The position numbers and the translations under genes were made by a program. A stretch of 64,000 bases of DNA. Origin: Calonectria ilicicola. Taxonomy: Eukaryota; Ascomycota; Sordariomycetes; Hypocreales; Nectriaceae. Below the pieces are notes generated by a model, which saw only the letters and a list, made by a program, of their open reading frames with translations, was not told the origin of the DNA and did no database searches. Where the stretch lies: NCBI GenBank assembly GCA_020809705.1, contig CP085826.1, forward strand, positions 4,092,001-4,156,000, written 5' to 3'. Each line of letters opens with the position of its first letter. The first letter of the stretch is position 1. This document shows positions 20,387 to 32,625 of the stretch, piece by piece.

Positions 20387-21620
20387 TCAGGTCCTCTGGG
20401 GTGCGATTTGGGCAACTTCGCTGATCCATGGGAGACCAAGCTTTTTCATTTCAACAGCCAACTGGAAGAGGTAATCGAGGCTACGGCGAGGGTTAGTAAT
20501 TATCATATGAGAAGATAGGTTTGGTGCTAGATGGATGAGGGGGCGTACCTCTCACACTGTGTCTTGGCCTTATGGACGTTGTCGCCCCAGACATAGACGC
20601 CATGTCTTCGCACAAGAACGGCATAGGTGTCTGGGTACTGCTCCATAGCTTCCTCGAGATACTCGGTGAGATCCTCCTCGTGGGGCGTGTTCTCAATCAC
20701 AGGAATGCGAAGAGTGTCATGGTAACCGAGGTTTCCAGTTTTGGTCATACCACGACCAAAACCTTTGATTTGCTCAATGTTGTTGATCTCAAAGACTTTG
20801 TCTTTGCCAGGCCCTTGAGCCTCCAGCAAAAGGGTAACCAGCACAGCCCAGTGAGAATGGGTGTGGATACAGCAGCCAGCGTTACGTCGGGTGAAGGCGG
20901 CGAGGAAGAGGGGAGTGCATTGGGAAGGTTTGTAGCAAGGGGGAGAGCGCAGATAGACGCGCTCTTGTTGCTTCTGACGGACGGCTTCATGATCCTGACC
21001 GGCAAGAGACATGACGTAGATATCGGTGTTTTTCATCAATTCCTTTTGCACACCCGAAGGGGCAATGTAGACTAGGTCACTACGGAAGACAATACGTGAG
21101 CATTGTGAGTGTATTCTTTGATCGACAACATTGGGGGATGCGATTGGAAGCTCTGTTGTGTCCAATATACAAGATGGATCAGACAAAAGCAAATTGGACA
21201 CAATTGGTGTTTAATTCCATCCCGCTTGGAATGGGAGATGAATGTGCTTGGGCCAAGGAATGAATTCCTTGGTAGCTTGGTTGATGTTGATGACCTTCGT
21301 GGACACACGGACATGTGCTATGGCATGTGCTCATGAGGGGCATCGTATAAAAAAAAAAAAAAAAACTTCCGAACGTGGGGTAATTGCATCATGGGGACAA
21401 ATTTTTTCGGAGCAAAATTTTGAAAAAAGGCGAAAAAATAGAACGGAGAAACATACTCATTTCGGATGGAGCAACCACCTCCAGTGCCTGTGACCCATCC
21501 CAAAGTCCAGAACTTGGCGCACAGAGAAGGAATCAAATTGGCGGGGTGGTTAGCATCGTCGGATGTGATGAGGGCATCGCCAGTGGCGCGCCCGGAGGTG
21601 TTCTCATCAAAGGCCGGCAT
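20387..21620 (-). CDS. MDE1: Methylthioribulose-1-phosphate dehydratase (methionine salvage)
   Basis: Mde1 dehydrates 5-methylthioribulose-1-phosphate in the methionine salvage pathway. Exons are 21620-21457, 21079-20549 and 20480-20387, giving 262 residues. The first exon holds [20 protein letters not shown] with the Gly-rich loop [10 protein letters not shown]. Across the first intron it joins [20 protein letters not shown] exactly as in the class II aldolase-like family. Zinc ligands are visible in [12 protein letters not shown] and [11 protein letters not shown]. The last exon ends [19 protein letters not shown] then [12 protein letters not shown], the expected C-terminus. The first intron is 377 nt (21456-21080), far longer than its neighbours, and contains an unbroken run of 17 A (T on the coding strand). 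The gene converges on SEC20. Confidence 0.94.
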
Positions 21621-24600
21621 GGTGATTTCCGGGGGCTTTCAGCCTTGAACTAGCGGTCACGGGACGGGGCTGGCTGGACTGTGGAGGTTAAATTGGCGTG
21701 TCTCTGATGCGAGACGAAGTTGGCAAGGCGGTTGCAAGGGGAGGCCGCAGATAGCGACTCGAGTCTCGAATAGAGGCGGCGCGCAGATTGATCAGATCAG
21801 AATGTGCTGGACTGTCCGCTGTTTGACGGCGGGCGGCAGACAGCCATTTTCGTCCACCACAGCGACGGCGCACCTAAAACCTGCGACCCAACTCGTCTCA
21901 GCCAGTCACAGCCGATGGCAGGCCCCCTGCTCAACCCCTGCCGACCTGACCTAGACGGAGCACCTTCCAGCAGGGGAGAAAGCCTTCCAGTTGCCGCTTG
22001 CCGTCAGGCCCATAAGTTAGTTGCTGCTGAGGCAAATGGGAACAATCGGCAGGAAAGTGGATCGGCAAGCCCCAACCCCTGGCCAGTCAGGGATGGCTAA
22101 TGCTCGCTAAAGGTTCCGGCCACAGTGTGATCAGTCTGTGTCTAGTGGAGATTACACTGGTGAAATCCACTATCGGAAGCCTCCATTGGGCAACTTACAG
22201 AAGGAGCAGCCGGTGAGGTCATGCCAGCCCAGCTGGGCTAACCTTATTATGGCAACCAAAAAATGTGTGCTATTAATTGGCGGCCAGGCCTAGGTGCTCC
22301 CAGGTACCAAGTGGGCACTGGCAGGGTTCCCTGCCAGCTTCCAAGACATCACAGCTACGGTCCCGACGACTTTTGGATGATGATGGGCAGGAATCCATCT
22401 GGGATGGTCGCTCCTTCGCTGTGGCCGACTTCCCTGCTCAACTCACACTATTTTCAGTGCATTGGGACTGATTCTCCCCCAAGTGGAGTGTCGTGACTGA
22501 CAACACGGACGACCATCACAGGTGACAATCAGTGTAGCATATTTATAGCCTTGGTAACCTAATATTCCCAGCAAAAAGCATAGACGGGCTTGTACGGTGG
22601 ATCGGCCGACTGTATGTGTGTGTGTTTGGGTGCGCGCGTGTGTGCCATCACCGTCATGGCTCGGCCTTTGGATTCAGGTCCAGAGCAAAGCCGCAACCTA
22701 ACTGTGGTTGCTGATGCGACCCAGGAGGCGCACAGTGCAGCGCAGCAAGGCCCAGAGGTTTCTCGATGCAATCTACGTCTCAGCAGCGGTGCATGCAAAC
22801 AGAAACACAATTGAACAAACAATCTTGGTGATCAGCCCCGAAGGAGGCGTTTCGCGCATGAACTAAATCCCCTCGTCCAGCTCATCTTACAGTGCCTTAT
22901 TTGCTGATTCGTCTAGCCCCAGGCGGCTTCAATGCTTCCATCCCGTGCGTCGCCCATCTTCATTCTACCTGGATCAGCTGCAAATAGATTCGCTTGCATC
23001 CATTAGCGGGAATGGCTCGGCCACTCATGAGGCAGCCCTAAGCCGCCACCAGAAGCAAGGGAGCCCGTCCACGGCCCAATCTTCCATTTCCCAGCTCAAT
23101 GCTCTTGGGCCAAGGACCAAGGCCTGTGCCCATCATCATCCCGTCTCTGGCCTCGGTCGTCTGAACCATCTTCAGCTCAGAGCGCCGCCTGAGGAGCCAC
23201 TGGCCTCAAGATCCTGGTCCCTCAGCAGGAGAGAGTTGGCGAGAACCGGGGGCTCATCCGACGGCACTGGGCCCAGGCTCGTATTCATGCACACAACCTG
23301 CTTTAGGTGGCCAATGGTCGGCTAGGCCCGCATAGCGTTACAAGTCACAACAAGGAGCATTTTTCCCGTTGCCCATACAGCGATGGACACGCGCTTCCAG
23401 ACGCGCCACTTTTGTGTGCCTTGGTTGGCTCCCTTGTTTGTTGTGTGTTGGATTTTGTTTGGTTTGGCTTTACATACGTCCGGTTGCCTCGTCGGGGCTA
23501 CCTGTTTACCTGGACAACCATGCAAACTGCGAGACAGCATTCTGCCCGTCCAAATGGCTCCAGACTGCCGGTATCCGGTCATTGAAGCAGAGCACTGGCT
23601 TCGCTCTCGTCAGACCTCAGTTTTACCACTGAAACCAAACGTTGCGGGGAGGTCATATCGCCCCCCCTTGCGGAAAACAACCTCTTCGCTTTGCAGCGGG
23701 AAGGGCGTAGATCCCCCCGTTGCCATGTCTTGACAATGGCGCTGGCAAAAAGTAACCTCACTCAGACCCAGGCACGTTCAAGCCAGTGTTAGTTGAATGC
23801 TAGGCGCACGGAGGCTTGGGGGGCGAATCGCGAGATTCCAGCTGCTCTCCACTGCCCCTCCCCTCTGGATGTGATTAATGTCTAGACCAGCGGCCACCCC
23901 CTGAAACAGAGCTAACTCCAATCGACGTCTTGAGATCCAAGACTAGCGCCGGCATGGAGACGCCGAGTTTCTCAGGAGGGACGTCATGAGAGCACACGAG
24001 TCAACTGTGGAATAAGATGCTACGGATTGTGCAGAGGGCTGAATTTGTGCTGATTCCTGGAGGGTGGTACGGCGCTCCAGCAACACGAGCTTTTGAGGGG
24101 GGCGAAGTCGGTGGGATGGAGGGATGATGGGACGGATGGTTCCCAGGCCCACGTCGTGGGTCTTCCACCGATACAGTACGGTCGGTATAAACGCAGGGCA
24201 GCTAAACGACGAGACGAGCCTTGAGAAGACCAAAAGAAAAAAGCTTGGGCGATCTGCACCAAGCCGGAATTGCAGGGCGCTCGACTCACACAGGCACTCC
24301 CCGGTCGGACCATCCTCCTGCTCAGCACAGCGTGCCAGGTCTGAGTTGACAGGGACGGCAAATTAGTCTGCTGGATCATGGCTTGCAAATTTAAAATTGG
24401 GAGGCCGGCGGGCTTCCCCAGACACCCCCATCACGGTCGATCGGCCATGTCGCTCCCACTGTGGCACCACACCCTTGTCAATGTGGCTCCTCGCATGGAC
24501 ATGAGAGCAAGCACCAAGCTAACGGGCTAATCAGGCCGATGGACCGGCAAACCTTGGCGCCCTTCCCCTGTTTACTGTGTTGACTCCGACTTCCCCCTGG

Positions 24601-24786
24601 CGACTCGAGGCTGGATTGTCTTTAAATGTCTGCTTCGGCCCCTTCAGGAAACCTCTCTTTTTCTCCTCAACCTTGCTTGTCCCGTCCAGTCTCCTTCATT
24701 CGTTCCGAAGTCCGACTTTCGTTCTCTCAACTCGAGATACTTTCGCTTTATACACAACTAATACCCTAATACCACCACCAGCCAAA
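21621..24786. other. Long intergenic region, MDE1 promoter to GPI-protein gene
   Basis: A 3.2-kb stretch with many short frames on both strands but none with recognisable domains or coherent splice structure. It holds a GT-rich run at about 22613-22645. The last 200 bases before 24787 are pyrimidine-rich leader. Most likely it holds promoter sequence of both divergent genes. Confidence 0.45.
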
Positions 24787-25410
24787 ATGCGTTTCACCAT
24801 CGCTGCCGTTGCCGGCCTCGTTGCCGTTGCCTCTGCCGCCACCTCGGTCTCCCTCGACCCTGCCCAGGCTTCTCAGTACAAGTGCCTCGACGCTTGTGAT
24901 TCTGGTGATGTCAAGTGCCAGTCTTACTGCATCACTGTAAGTCAACTCTCTTTTTGATGTGCAATTCATTCCGTCCTAACTCTATGACAATAGGTTCCCT
25001 CTCCCAACGATGCTCAGGCCAACGCTACCAACAACTGTGTTGCCAACTGCAAGCAGGGCAGTGGTAGCGAGGCTGACACCAAGGCCTATGCCACCTGTGT
25101 GAAGAGCTGCATTGCCGACAACTACTGGGTGACCGTCGATGGTACTCCCCGCACCACTGCCGCCGCCGGCTCTGGCAACTCTGGCTCCAAGACCGCCGAC
25201 TCTGGCTCTGACTCGACCGCCACTGGCACCGCTGCTGCCTCTGGTGCCGACTCCACCGATGCCTCCAAGACTGGCTCCTCCGGCTCTTCCTCTTCTGGTA
25301 CTGCTACTGGCTCTTCCTCCAGCTCTACCAGCTCCGACAGTGCTGCTGGTGCCCTCTTCGTTGGCTCTGCCTCCCTGGCTGGTCTCCTCGCCGCTGTCCT
25401 TGCTCTGTAA
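24787..25410 (+). CDS. Small secreted Cys/Ser-rich protein with predicted GPI anchor
   Basis: Exons are 24787-24936 and 24994-25410, giving 188 residues; the intron is 57 nt with branch site CCTAAC. A signal peptide (MRFTIAAVAGLVAVASA) precedes a compact domain with eight cysteines in CxxxC pairs (KCLDAC, KCQSYC, NCVANC, TCVKSC). A Ser/Gly/Thr/Ala-rich stretch of about 80 residues follows, suited to O-mannosylation. The C-terminus is a small-residue site and hydrophobic tail (GSASLAGLLAAVLAL) with no charged end, the layout of a GPI-anchor signal. The cysteine spacing is not the CFEM pattern. I do not recognise a named family. It is likely a plasma-membrane or wall protein. Confidence 0.8.
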
Positions 25411-28400
25411 ATTGGTCACCCGGGTGTCTGGTTTTAGTGGGGGACTTAATGGGTATGGAAGCGCGTTAATGATGGAGTTCTAACGGGATGTTCAACAAGA
25501 CATCGTGTGAGAATGGCTCACTGTAAGGGTTATTTTAATTTTCATGGACAAATTGGGACGCGTCTTGAGTTCATATTGCTCGGTTCGAGGGCTACAATAC
25601 AATACCTTTTGGCTATGCCTCAGTATCTTGGTTTCCTTTCTAAACGTGAATCATGTCTCCAATTTTCCAATATTTGCATTTGCCCTGTGCGTCCACAATG
25701 GGGCATCGTAGTAAATTGGCGCTAGTACCTGGATCTACTTTAGCTGCTTCGTCCAGTTCACGACCAGTTTAGTCTAACCTGAATTGACATGGCTCTTGCT
25801 TCTCGAGACATAACCGCAAGGATGGCGAGGCCACATTGTGTTCATATGTGATACATGACCCTTCCAGTAAGAAGTAACCCTTTGTCATATGATTGAAACC
25901 TCGGTTGGAAATATATTGCGCTCTCAAAATAGTTGCGTTATAAAGTGCCTGGCTCGCCATTGAGTCTTGGTTTTTCAGCTAGTACATCATAATGACACCA
26001 TGAGATATTTATTAGTGCAGCTGGCGAGCTGCACTGGAGCTGGGTTGTATGAGGTGGCTGGCTGTACGGAATGCGAAGGTGCCCCATGCCCATGCATGAA
26101 TGATACAGTGGTTACACATCAAAACGGCCTACCCACATCCTTTTTATGAACTTAGCCACATTATCCAGCCGGTTTGCTTCACCCACGACAGTTCGATGTC
26201 AGCATTTACATTAGTGCTGATAGCGTAGTTCTAGCCCCGAGCTAGATTCGCCTCCAATAGTGCTGCAGTTTTGATGACAACAGGGTAGGTCGGTGGGCAG
26301 CGGCGTCGTCATCATGCCACTATCATACCTTGAAAGTTCTTTTCAATGCTGGGACTGTCTGAAACAAGCTGGGCTTGGGTAAGTTCCAATCGGCAGAGTC
26401 TATGGGCTTGCCGAATGTGACAGTGGTTGCGAGCTTTTGTGGTAAAGTAGCAATTCTATTGCCTCTTGCGTAAGATGTGATGATGCTAGTATTCTTGCTG
26501 TCATCTCCCAACCACCCACAGCTCAAATCAGTCGTTATTTTTTTATTATTTTTTAGAATTCCAGTACTGGAATTTTTACTGGTAAACTCTCCCATGGGTC
26601 AAACTCCTCCCCCATCACTTAGTATGATAATCAACGTCTCAACTTTGGTTCCACAAGCCATATTCAAACATAAGCTCAATAACCTAGTAGCCAAATTGAT
26701 GTTCCTATAAATTCGTGCCACGAATTTACCAGTAAAGTGCAAAAATGGAAACGCGAGTGCTCTTATGGTTTCACTCTAGAGTGTTGTCAACCCCATATGA
26801 GCGTTGCCGTGGTTGGTCGCTCCCCAGTGGTCTGCCTACCTAACTGATATTGGGCCAAGCGAACCACACCACTTTTTGGAATCTTACTTGTATGTTCTTA
26901 CACTCTACACAAATATGCTATCGATACCCATTGGGCCCGCATTCTTAATTTATCTATGTTTTTAATTACAATGATCGCGTAAGCTCGACCTAGTTTATGA
27001 ACCAATGTGTAGCCTTTCCTACAATCGTAGTTTTTCCAAATCCAGTGTACTTTTTTGATATCAGTGTTCTGTTATTCAGGTTTGTCCATGAACCACAGGT
27101 AGGAATACTCTCTGCAATGTGATGTCTTTTTACATGCAATACTTCGCCCTAAAAGAACCCCAAATCCAAGACACAACATTGAATGACAGACCTGATTAAG
27201 TATAATGGTGCTAAAATTCCTCATAATTAAATTGACATATTCCTTATGGATATGCTTATTCTAAAACAAGCCTCTCACCTTGAGGGACAGTTAGCATTTC
27301 TCGCTTGTCAACTCAAACATGTGCCATTCGCTGGTACAAGAGAGGTTAATTGTATAACACAGACATTGTTACCAACAGTACCGATGATAATGGGAGCATA
27401 ATGGTTTTATTCATTGCTGCTTTCTGTAATAGGCTGAGCTCACTTTTGCCGTTAAAACGAGAATCGATCTCTCGCTTATTGACAAATAATCGTGGGTAAG
27501 AAGCTCCGTCTGTCGCAAACACCATCGTCGAAGATTTCGAGGGATCTGTCACATCCAAGATACACAGAGACTGCACTCCAGAACCTGTAGTTTTTGTTGG
27601 AGTAACCGAATAACTTCATCGATATGTGCGCTCATATCAACGCGAAATACCCCTGAATCGGCGTTGCTTGGCGCTATCATTTGACGGAATGGATAGCAAA
27701 CTGCATGACGTTGGGAGATGGGCGGCCCATTCGAATTAACGCATTAGTCATGGATGGCACATACATTAAGACACTAGTGATCTAAATTCCAAGTTAAAAC
27801 AAGGAGACTTTGAAGCCATGATGGGTTACCCATGGGAACCTAAAAATAAACCCTGGGTATCCATGGCACCCAGGGTGCCTATAGGCGAGGCACGTCATTT
27901 TGACATGAAATACAGGCCATGATGGCACTAGAAATTAGCGAGGTATCCATCGCATTTCCCTGTGGTTTACGTTGTCGGGCTTGGGTTTCGCAAATAAGGT
28001 GGAGTGTATCTGATCAAGCTTGCTTTCTTGGGCACCTCTAGTCGCCACCACAAATTAGCGTACCTTCGATAGCAAGCGATTAAAAAATCGAAGTTCAGTT
28101 GAATATTGTGAGCTGCAACCAACCGAAAGGAGTGTTGAGACCAGGCCTCGTGGTTTTGGTAGCAAGTTGGGAGGGCGCGATAGGTTTCTCGGTGCACCTT
28201 CATTGTTGGCAACAGGCATGGTGCATATGTCAGGTAAATGATCATATTCTGGAGCTTCATATTTCATGGCGAGACGAATCCCTCATTCTTATTCTTCTTA
28301 TTTTCTTTTCAAACTGTCAGCTTCATTCACCAAAAAAAGTCGAAAAGTCCAAAGAATTCCCAAGCAAGTGTCTGCACCTGGCTTTACCGTCAGCAAGTGC

Positions 28401-29469
28401 TCGCGCAATTATATTTTATATTGCTTATTAATCACCACGTTTATATGTTAGACGTTGTCAATTCCATTATTTTCAATTAGAAGGTGGGTGTGGGGATTTG
28501 AACAAGAATTATTGGCTTGTTCCTAATTGAGTGACAGCGAGATCAGATGAAGAAGTAGACGATCATGACTGGTGGGGTAAACACACGGCCATTATTAATG
28601 TCATATCAACAAGGCAACTAACTAACTCCACCACGGAATTTCATCCCCCATTGGATCATCAAGTAATGTTTTGGAACGACCCTTTCGGAAAAATAAATCC
28701 AATGCAGCCAGCTGTCTTTTGTTTTTGACACCTATCGGAATGCAGGGATTGTCTAGGCAGAGGATGTGCTGGTACCACCAGCATTGGCAAAATATTCGGG
28801 TGGGTGGCTGAGGAGGCCGATAGATTCGTCAAGCGGCATTAGCGAATCAGGACAGGTCATGATGACCTAGAGGAGGACTTGGCCAAAAGAACCGATCAGC
28901 ATGGGCTATGACCATCAGCGGGAAAATTACAGTACGCGACGACCTCACAACGAGGCCGGCAATTATTGCTCCTAAGGACACATATGTATTGCTATCGCAC
29001 CAGATTTCCCATTTGAGCAGGTCCCCGTCAGCGTCGCGGCTCTGATGCGCCTGCTTTTCTCGAGTCTTCCATGGGTCAAGGCTGTACTCCCCCAAATTGG
29101 CCCCCAAGCTGGCCCCAGTAAGTACATTGACAGGCCGCTGAGGAACTCCACCCCGCACTGTAAGCTTCCCTAAAATTCGGGCGACCTGAGCTTCTACGTG
29201 TCCTCAACACAGGCCAGCTTTGGAGCTCTCCACCCTTCTAAAACGCCACCTTTCGCCTTGACATTTCTTTCCTTGCCAACCTCACTCTAGGGAATACTCT
29301 CCTCGAGCGTTGGGAACATAGTCGCGACATCTTAACATCTTTCGCCGCCAGCGCGTTTCTCTGTTTAATCTTGATCTTTGATCTTCTTCCTCGTCACTCA
29401 CTCTCGTTTAGCCTCGCGCGCTAGACACATTCGCCGATTCCCATCTCCTTCACCTTCACTACACGCGCC
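25411..29469. other. AT-rich region without recognisable genes
   Basis: Four kilobases between the GPI-type protein gene and calnexin. It is visibly richer in A and T than its surroundings from about 25.5 to 28.8 kb, with only short frames and many stops. No transposase, reverse transcriptase or tRNA was recognised. The AT bias and lack of genes would fit an old, mutated repeat, but no homologous copy is visible in the window. The right-hand 300 bases look like calnexin promoter and leader. Confidence 0.4.
27824..27875. repeat. Cluster of short palindromes
   Basis: GGTTACCCATGGGAACC (27824-27840) is a near-perfect palindrome around CCCATGGG. Ten bases later CCCTGGGT (27851-27858) and ACCCAGGG (27868-27875) form a perfect 8-bp inverted repeat around ATCCATGGC. 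No function is implied by the sequence itself. Confidence 0.7.
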
Positions 29470-31346
29470 ATGAAGCTCAACCCTATGACCGCTGCCGTTT
29501 CGGCGGCTCTTCTCGCTGGTGTGCACGCTGAGGAAGCCGCAGCCTCTGCCCCCGAGATTCCTACCTTCACTGTACGTTTGACCTTGCACTCTCTCCAAAC
29601 CGCCAATAGCTTGGCTTGCGTCGCGCAGCGCATGCAAGCTGAGATGATCGTCAATTGATTGCTAACTTGACGCGCCTTAGCCTACCACCATCAAGGGCGA
29701 ATTCCTTGAGCAGTTCACCGATGACTGGGACCAGCGATGGAAGCCTTCGCACGCGAAGAAGGGCACTTCCGGCTCCTCCACCGATGAGGAATGGGCCTAC
29801 GTTGGCCAGTGGGCTGTTGAAGAGCCCTACAAGTTCAAGGGAATGGAGGGCGACAAGGGTCTTGTTGTCAAGAACGCTGCCGCTCACCATGCTATCTCAG
29901 CCAAGTTCCCTAAGAAGATTGACCCCAAGGGCAAGCCTCTTGTTGTCCAGTACGAGGTTAAGCTGCAAAGTAAGACTACCTCGGCCGCCAAGGTTAGGAA
30001 GGCGGACACGTATGCTAACATGGTATCACAGATGGCCTTGAGTGTGGTGGTGCCTACCTGAAGCTTCTCCGCGACAACGCTGCCCTCCACCAGGATGAGT
30101 TCTCCAACGAGACCCCCTACGTTATCATGTTCGGCCCCGACAAGTGCGGCCACAACAACAAGGTCCACTTCATCTTCAACCACAAGAACCCCAAGACCGG
30201 CGAGTACGAGGAGAAGCACCTTAGTTCTCCTCCTCTTGCCAAGATTGTCAAGACAACTGAGCTCTACACTCTCATTGTCAACCCTGACAACACCTACGTC
30301 ATTAAGCAGAACAACGAGGAGGTCAAGTCTGGTAACCTCTTGGAGGACTTCCAGCCCGCTGTCAACCCTCCCGAGGAGATTGACGATGCCGAGGACAAGA
30401 AGCCCGAGGACTGGGTTGACGAGATGCGCATCTCTGACCCTGACGCAACCAAGCCCGATGACTGGGACGAGGATGCCCCCTTCGAGGTTGTCGATGAGGA
30501 GGCTGTGAAGCCTGACGACTGGCTCGAGGGCGAGTCTGTCACCATTCCCGACCCCCAGGCTGACAAGCCCGAGGACTGGGATGATGAGGAGGATGGTGAT
30601 TGGATTGCTCCCGCTGTCCCTAACCCCAAGTGTGCCGACGTCTCTGGCTGTGGTCCTTGGACCAAGCCTATGAAGACGAACCCCGAATACAAGGGCAAGT
30701 GGACTGCTCCTCTCATCGACAACCCTGCATACAAGGGAGCCTGGGCCCCTCGCAAGATCAAGAACCCCAACTACTTTGAGGACAAGGAGCCTTCCAAGTT
30801 CGAGCCCATGGGTGCTGTAAGTTGAAACCTGGCTGAAATCCTATTGTCAAACATAATTGCTAACTGTTGTAGATTGGTTTTGAGATCTGGACCATGCAGA
30901 ACGACATCCTCTTCGACAACATCTACATTGGTCACTCGGTTGAGGATGCTAACAAGCTGGCTGAGGAGACCTTCAAGCCTAAGCACACTGCCGAGACTGC
31001 TCTGGCTGATGCCGAGAAGCCCGCACCCAAGGACACCAAGTCTCCTTCTGACCTCAAGTTCACTGAGGACCCAGTCACATATGTCAAGGAGAAGCTCGAT
31101 CTCTTTGTCACCATTGCCCAGAAGGACCCCATTGAGGCCGTCAAGTTCGTCCCTGAGGTTGCTGCCGGTTTCGGTGCCATTCTCCTCTCCCTCATCGCCT
31201 TCCTTGTCATTGGCCTGGGCGGTTCTTCTGCTCCCGCCAAGCCAGCTGAGAAGACCAAGGAAAAGACCAAGGAGGGCAAGGACAAGGCTGAGGCTACTGC
31301 CACTGGTGCCGATAAGCCCAAGGGCGAGGCCACCAAGCGCAAGTAG
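29470..31346 (+). CDS. CNE1: Calnexin, ER lectin chaperone
   Basis: Calnexin binds monoglucosylated N-glycans and retains folding glycoproteins in the ER. Exons are 29470-29571, 29681-29969, 30032-30816 and 30873-31346, giving 549 residues; introns are 109, 62 and 56 nt. A signal peptide ([15 protein letters not shown]) leads into the lectin domain, with [16 protein letters not shown] and [20 protein letters not shown]. The P-domain has the type 1 repeats ([39 protein letters not shown]) and type 2 repeats ([42 protein letters not shown]). After [19 protein letters not shown] comes a membrane span ([17 protein letters not shown]) and a Lys-rich cytosolic tail ending KRK. All family landmarks are present in order. 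Confidence 0.97.
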
Positions 31347-32625
31347 TTGGTTCCGATGGATGAGGCAGGGGTTTAACTTTGTAAGATTTCAAACAGGAGG
31401 ACAGGCGAATGTGATATTTGAAAAGGTCAAACAAAACAGAAAAATTGCGCTAAAAAAAGGACGGATTCGTTTTTGAAGAAATACCAAACCGACTTGATGG
31501 GTTTCAAGGAGCATTTAACTCGATTGCATTTTGTGCAAGCCAGCACCAAGTTGCCATCATACGCTATCATGATGCGCTGTATAACGGTGGCTGAGCCAAG
31601 GATTCGCTAGCAAGGCGTAGGCATTTTAGTTTTAACTCAAGTTTCAAATGATTTTGTGTATTTTTTTTTTACTGGTGATGAGCCCTTGTAATGATTTGTT
31701 TCCCCGCCATGTGAGATGAGATGATACAAAATCATCCATAGTGTGGAAAGCCAAAGCCCTTGTTCAAATTGTGGTTTGTTATGTAAGTCATATATGCATG
31801 TACATGTGTGTGTGTGGGGGGGCTGCTGATAAATTGGTAGCTTGGACTGGATTGAAAATGGAGATGGAAAAGATAGTGAGAGAGATAATTAATTAATAGA
31901 GATTGGTAGTTGCCTCACTCTACTGCCTTTGTCGGGCAGGTAGATGGAGTCTTGTTTACGTTATCTCGTTTCAAGGCAAGGCTTGGATGAACGGGAGTGT
32001 CTCGCAGTAGGTGGTGGATATCTAGATGATTCTTGACGACTCACGTGGTGGGTTGAAGCCAAGATGGAACGGGGAGGTAAAGTGAGACGGGCAGATAAGC
32101 AGGCGACGCGGTTGAGACACTAGCCGGGGCCGCAGTGGTTGGCTAACATTTTCCCAGCTGGGCCTCGGGGTTCGGTCTGGGCGGCAAATGGCGGCATCGG
32201 TTTAGGATCGGGGAAGGAAGGTCAAGGGAGATGAAGCGACTCGGCATTTTACCCCACACTTTCCCGCATTCGTTTGGCCAAAGCTCTGCCCCTCCAGATG
32301 CCACAATACCAATGGGGAGCTCGCCACATGGGCTGCCATTGGCCTTATCGTTCATGGAACGATTCGTTGCTGTACCGATCTTCGGCCCGGCTGCTTTCAT
32401 ATAAGAATAAGGAGCCCCCGGCGTACCTCTCCGGTGCATCGTCGGCATCATCGGTGTGTTCTTCCGTGTCTGTGCCTGTGCCTGAGCCTGAGCCTTGGAG
32501 CCCTTCTTAATATCCCAGACTCCCTCAAGCTCGTCCTTCCCCAATTGGACCTCCTTCTTGTCTACTTCCATTCTTCATACCCCCTCACCCCCTCCTCCTC
32601 CACCTTCTCCTCCATCACAGCCATC
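31347..32625. other. Intergenic: calnexin 3' region and promoter of the dehydrogenase gene
   Basis: 1.3 kb with T-runs (near 31661) and a GT/G run at about 31808-31822. The last 100 bases before 32626 are strongly C/T-rich, a typical leader. No gene was recognised. Confidence 0.45.
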
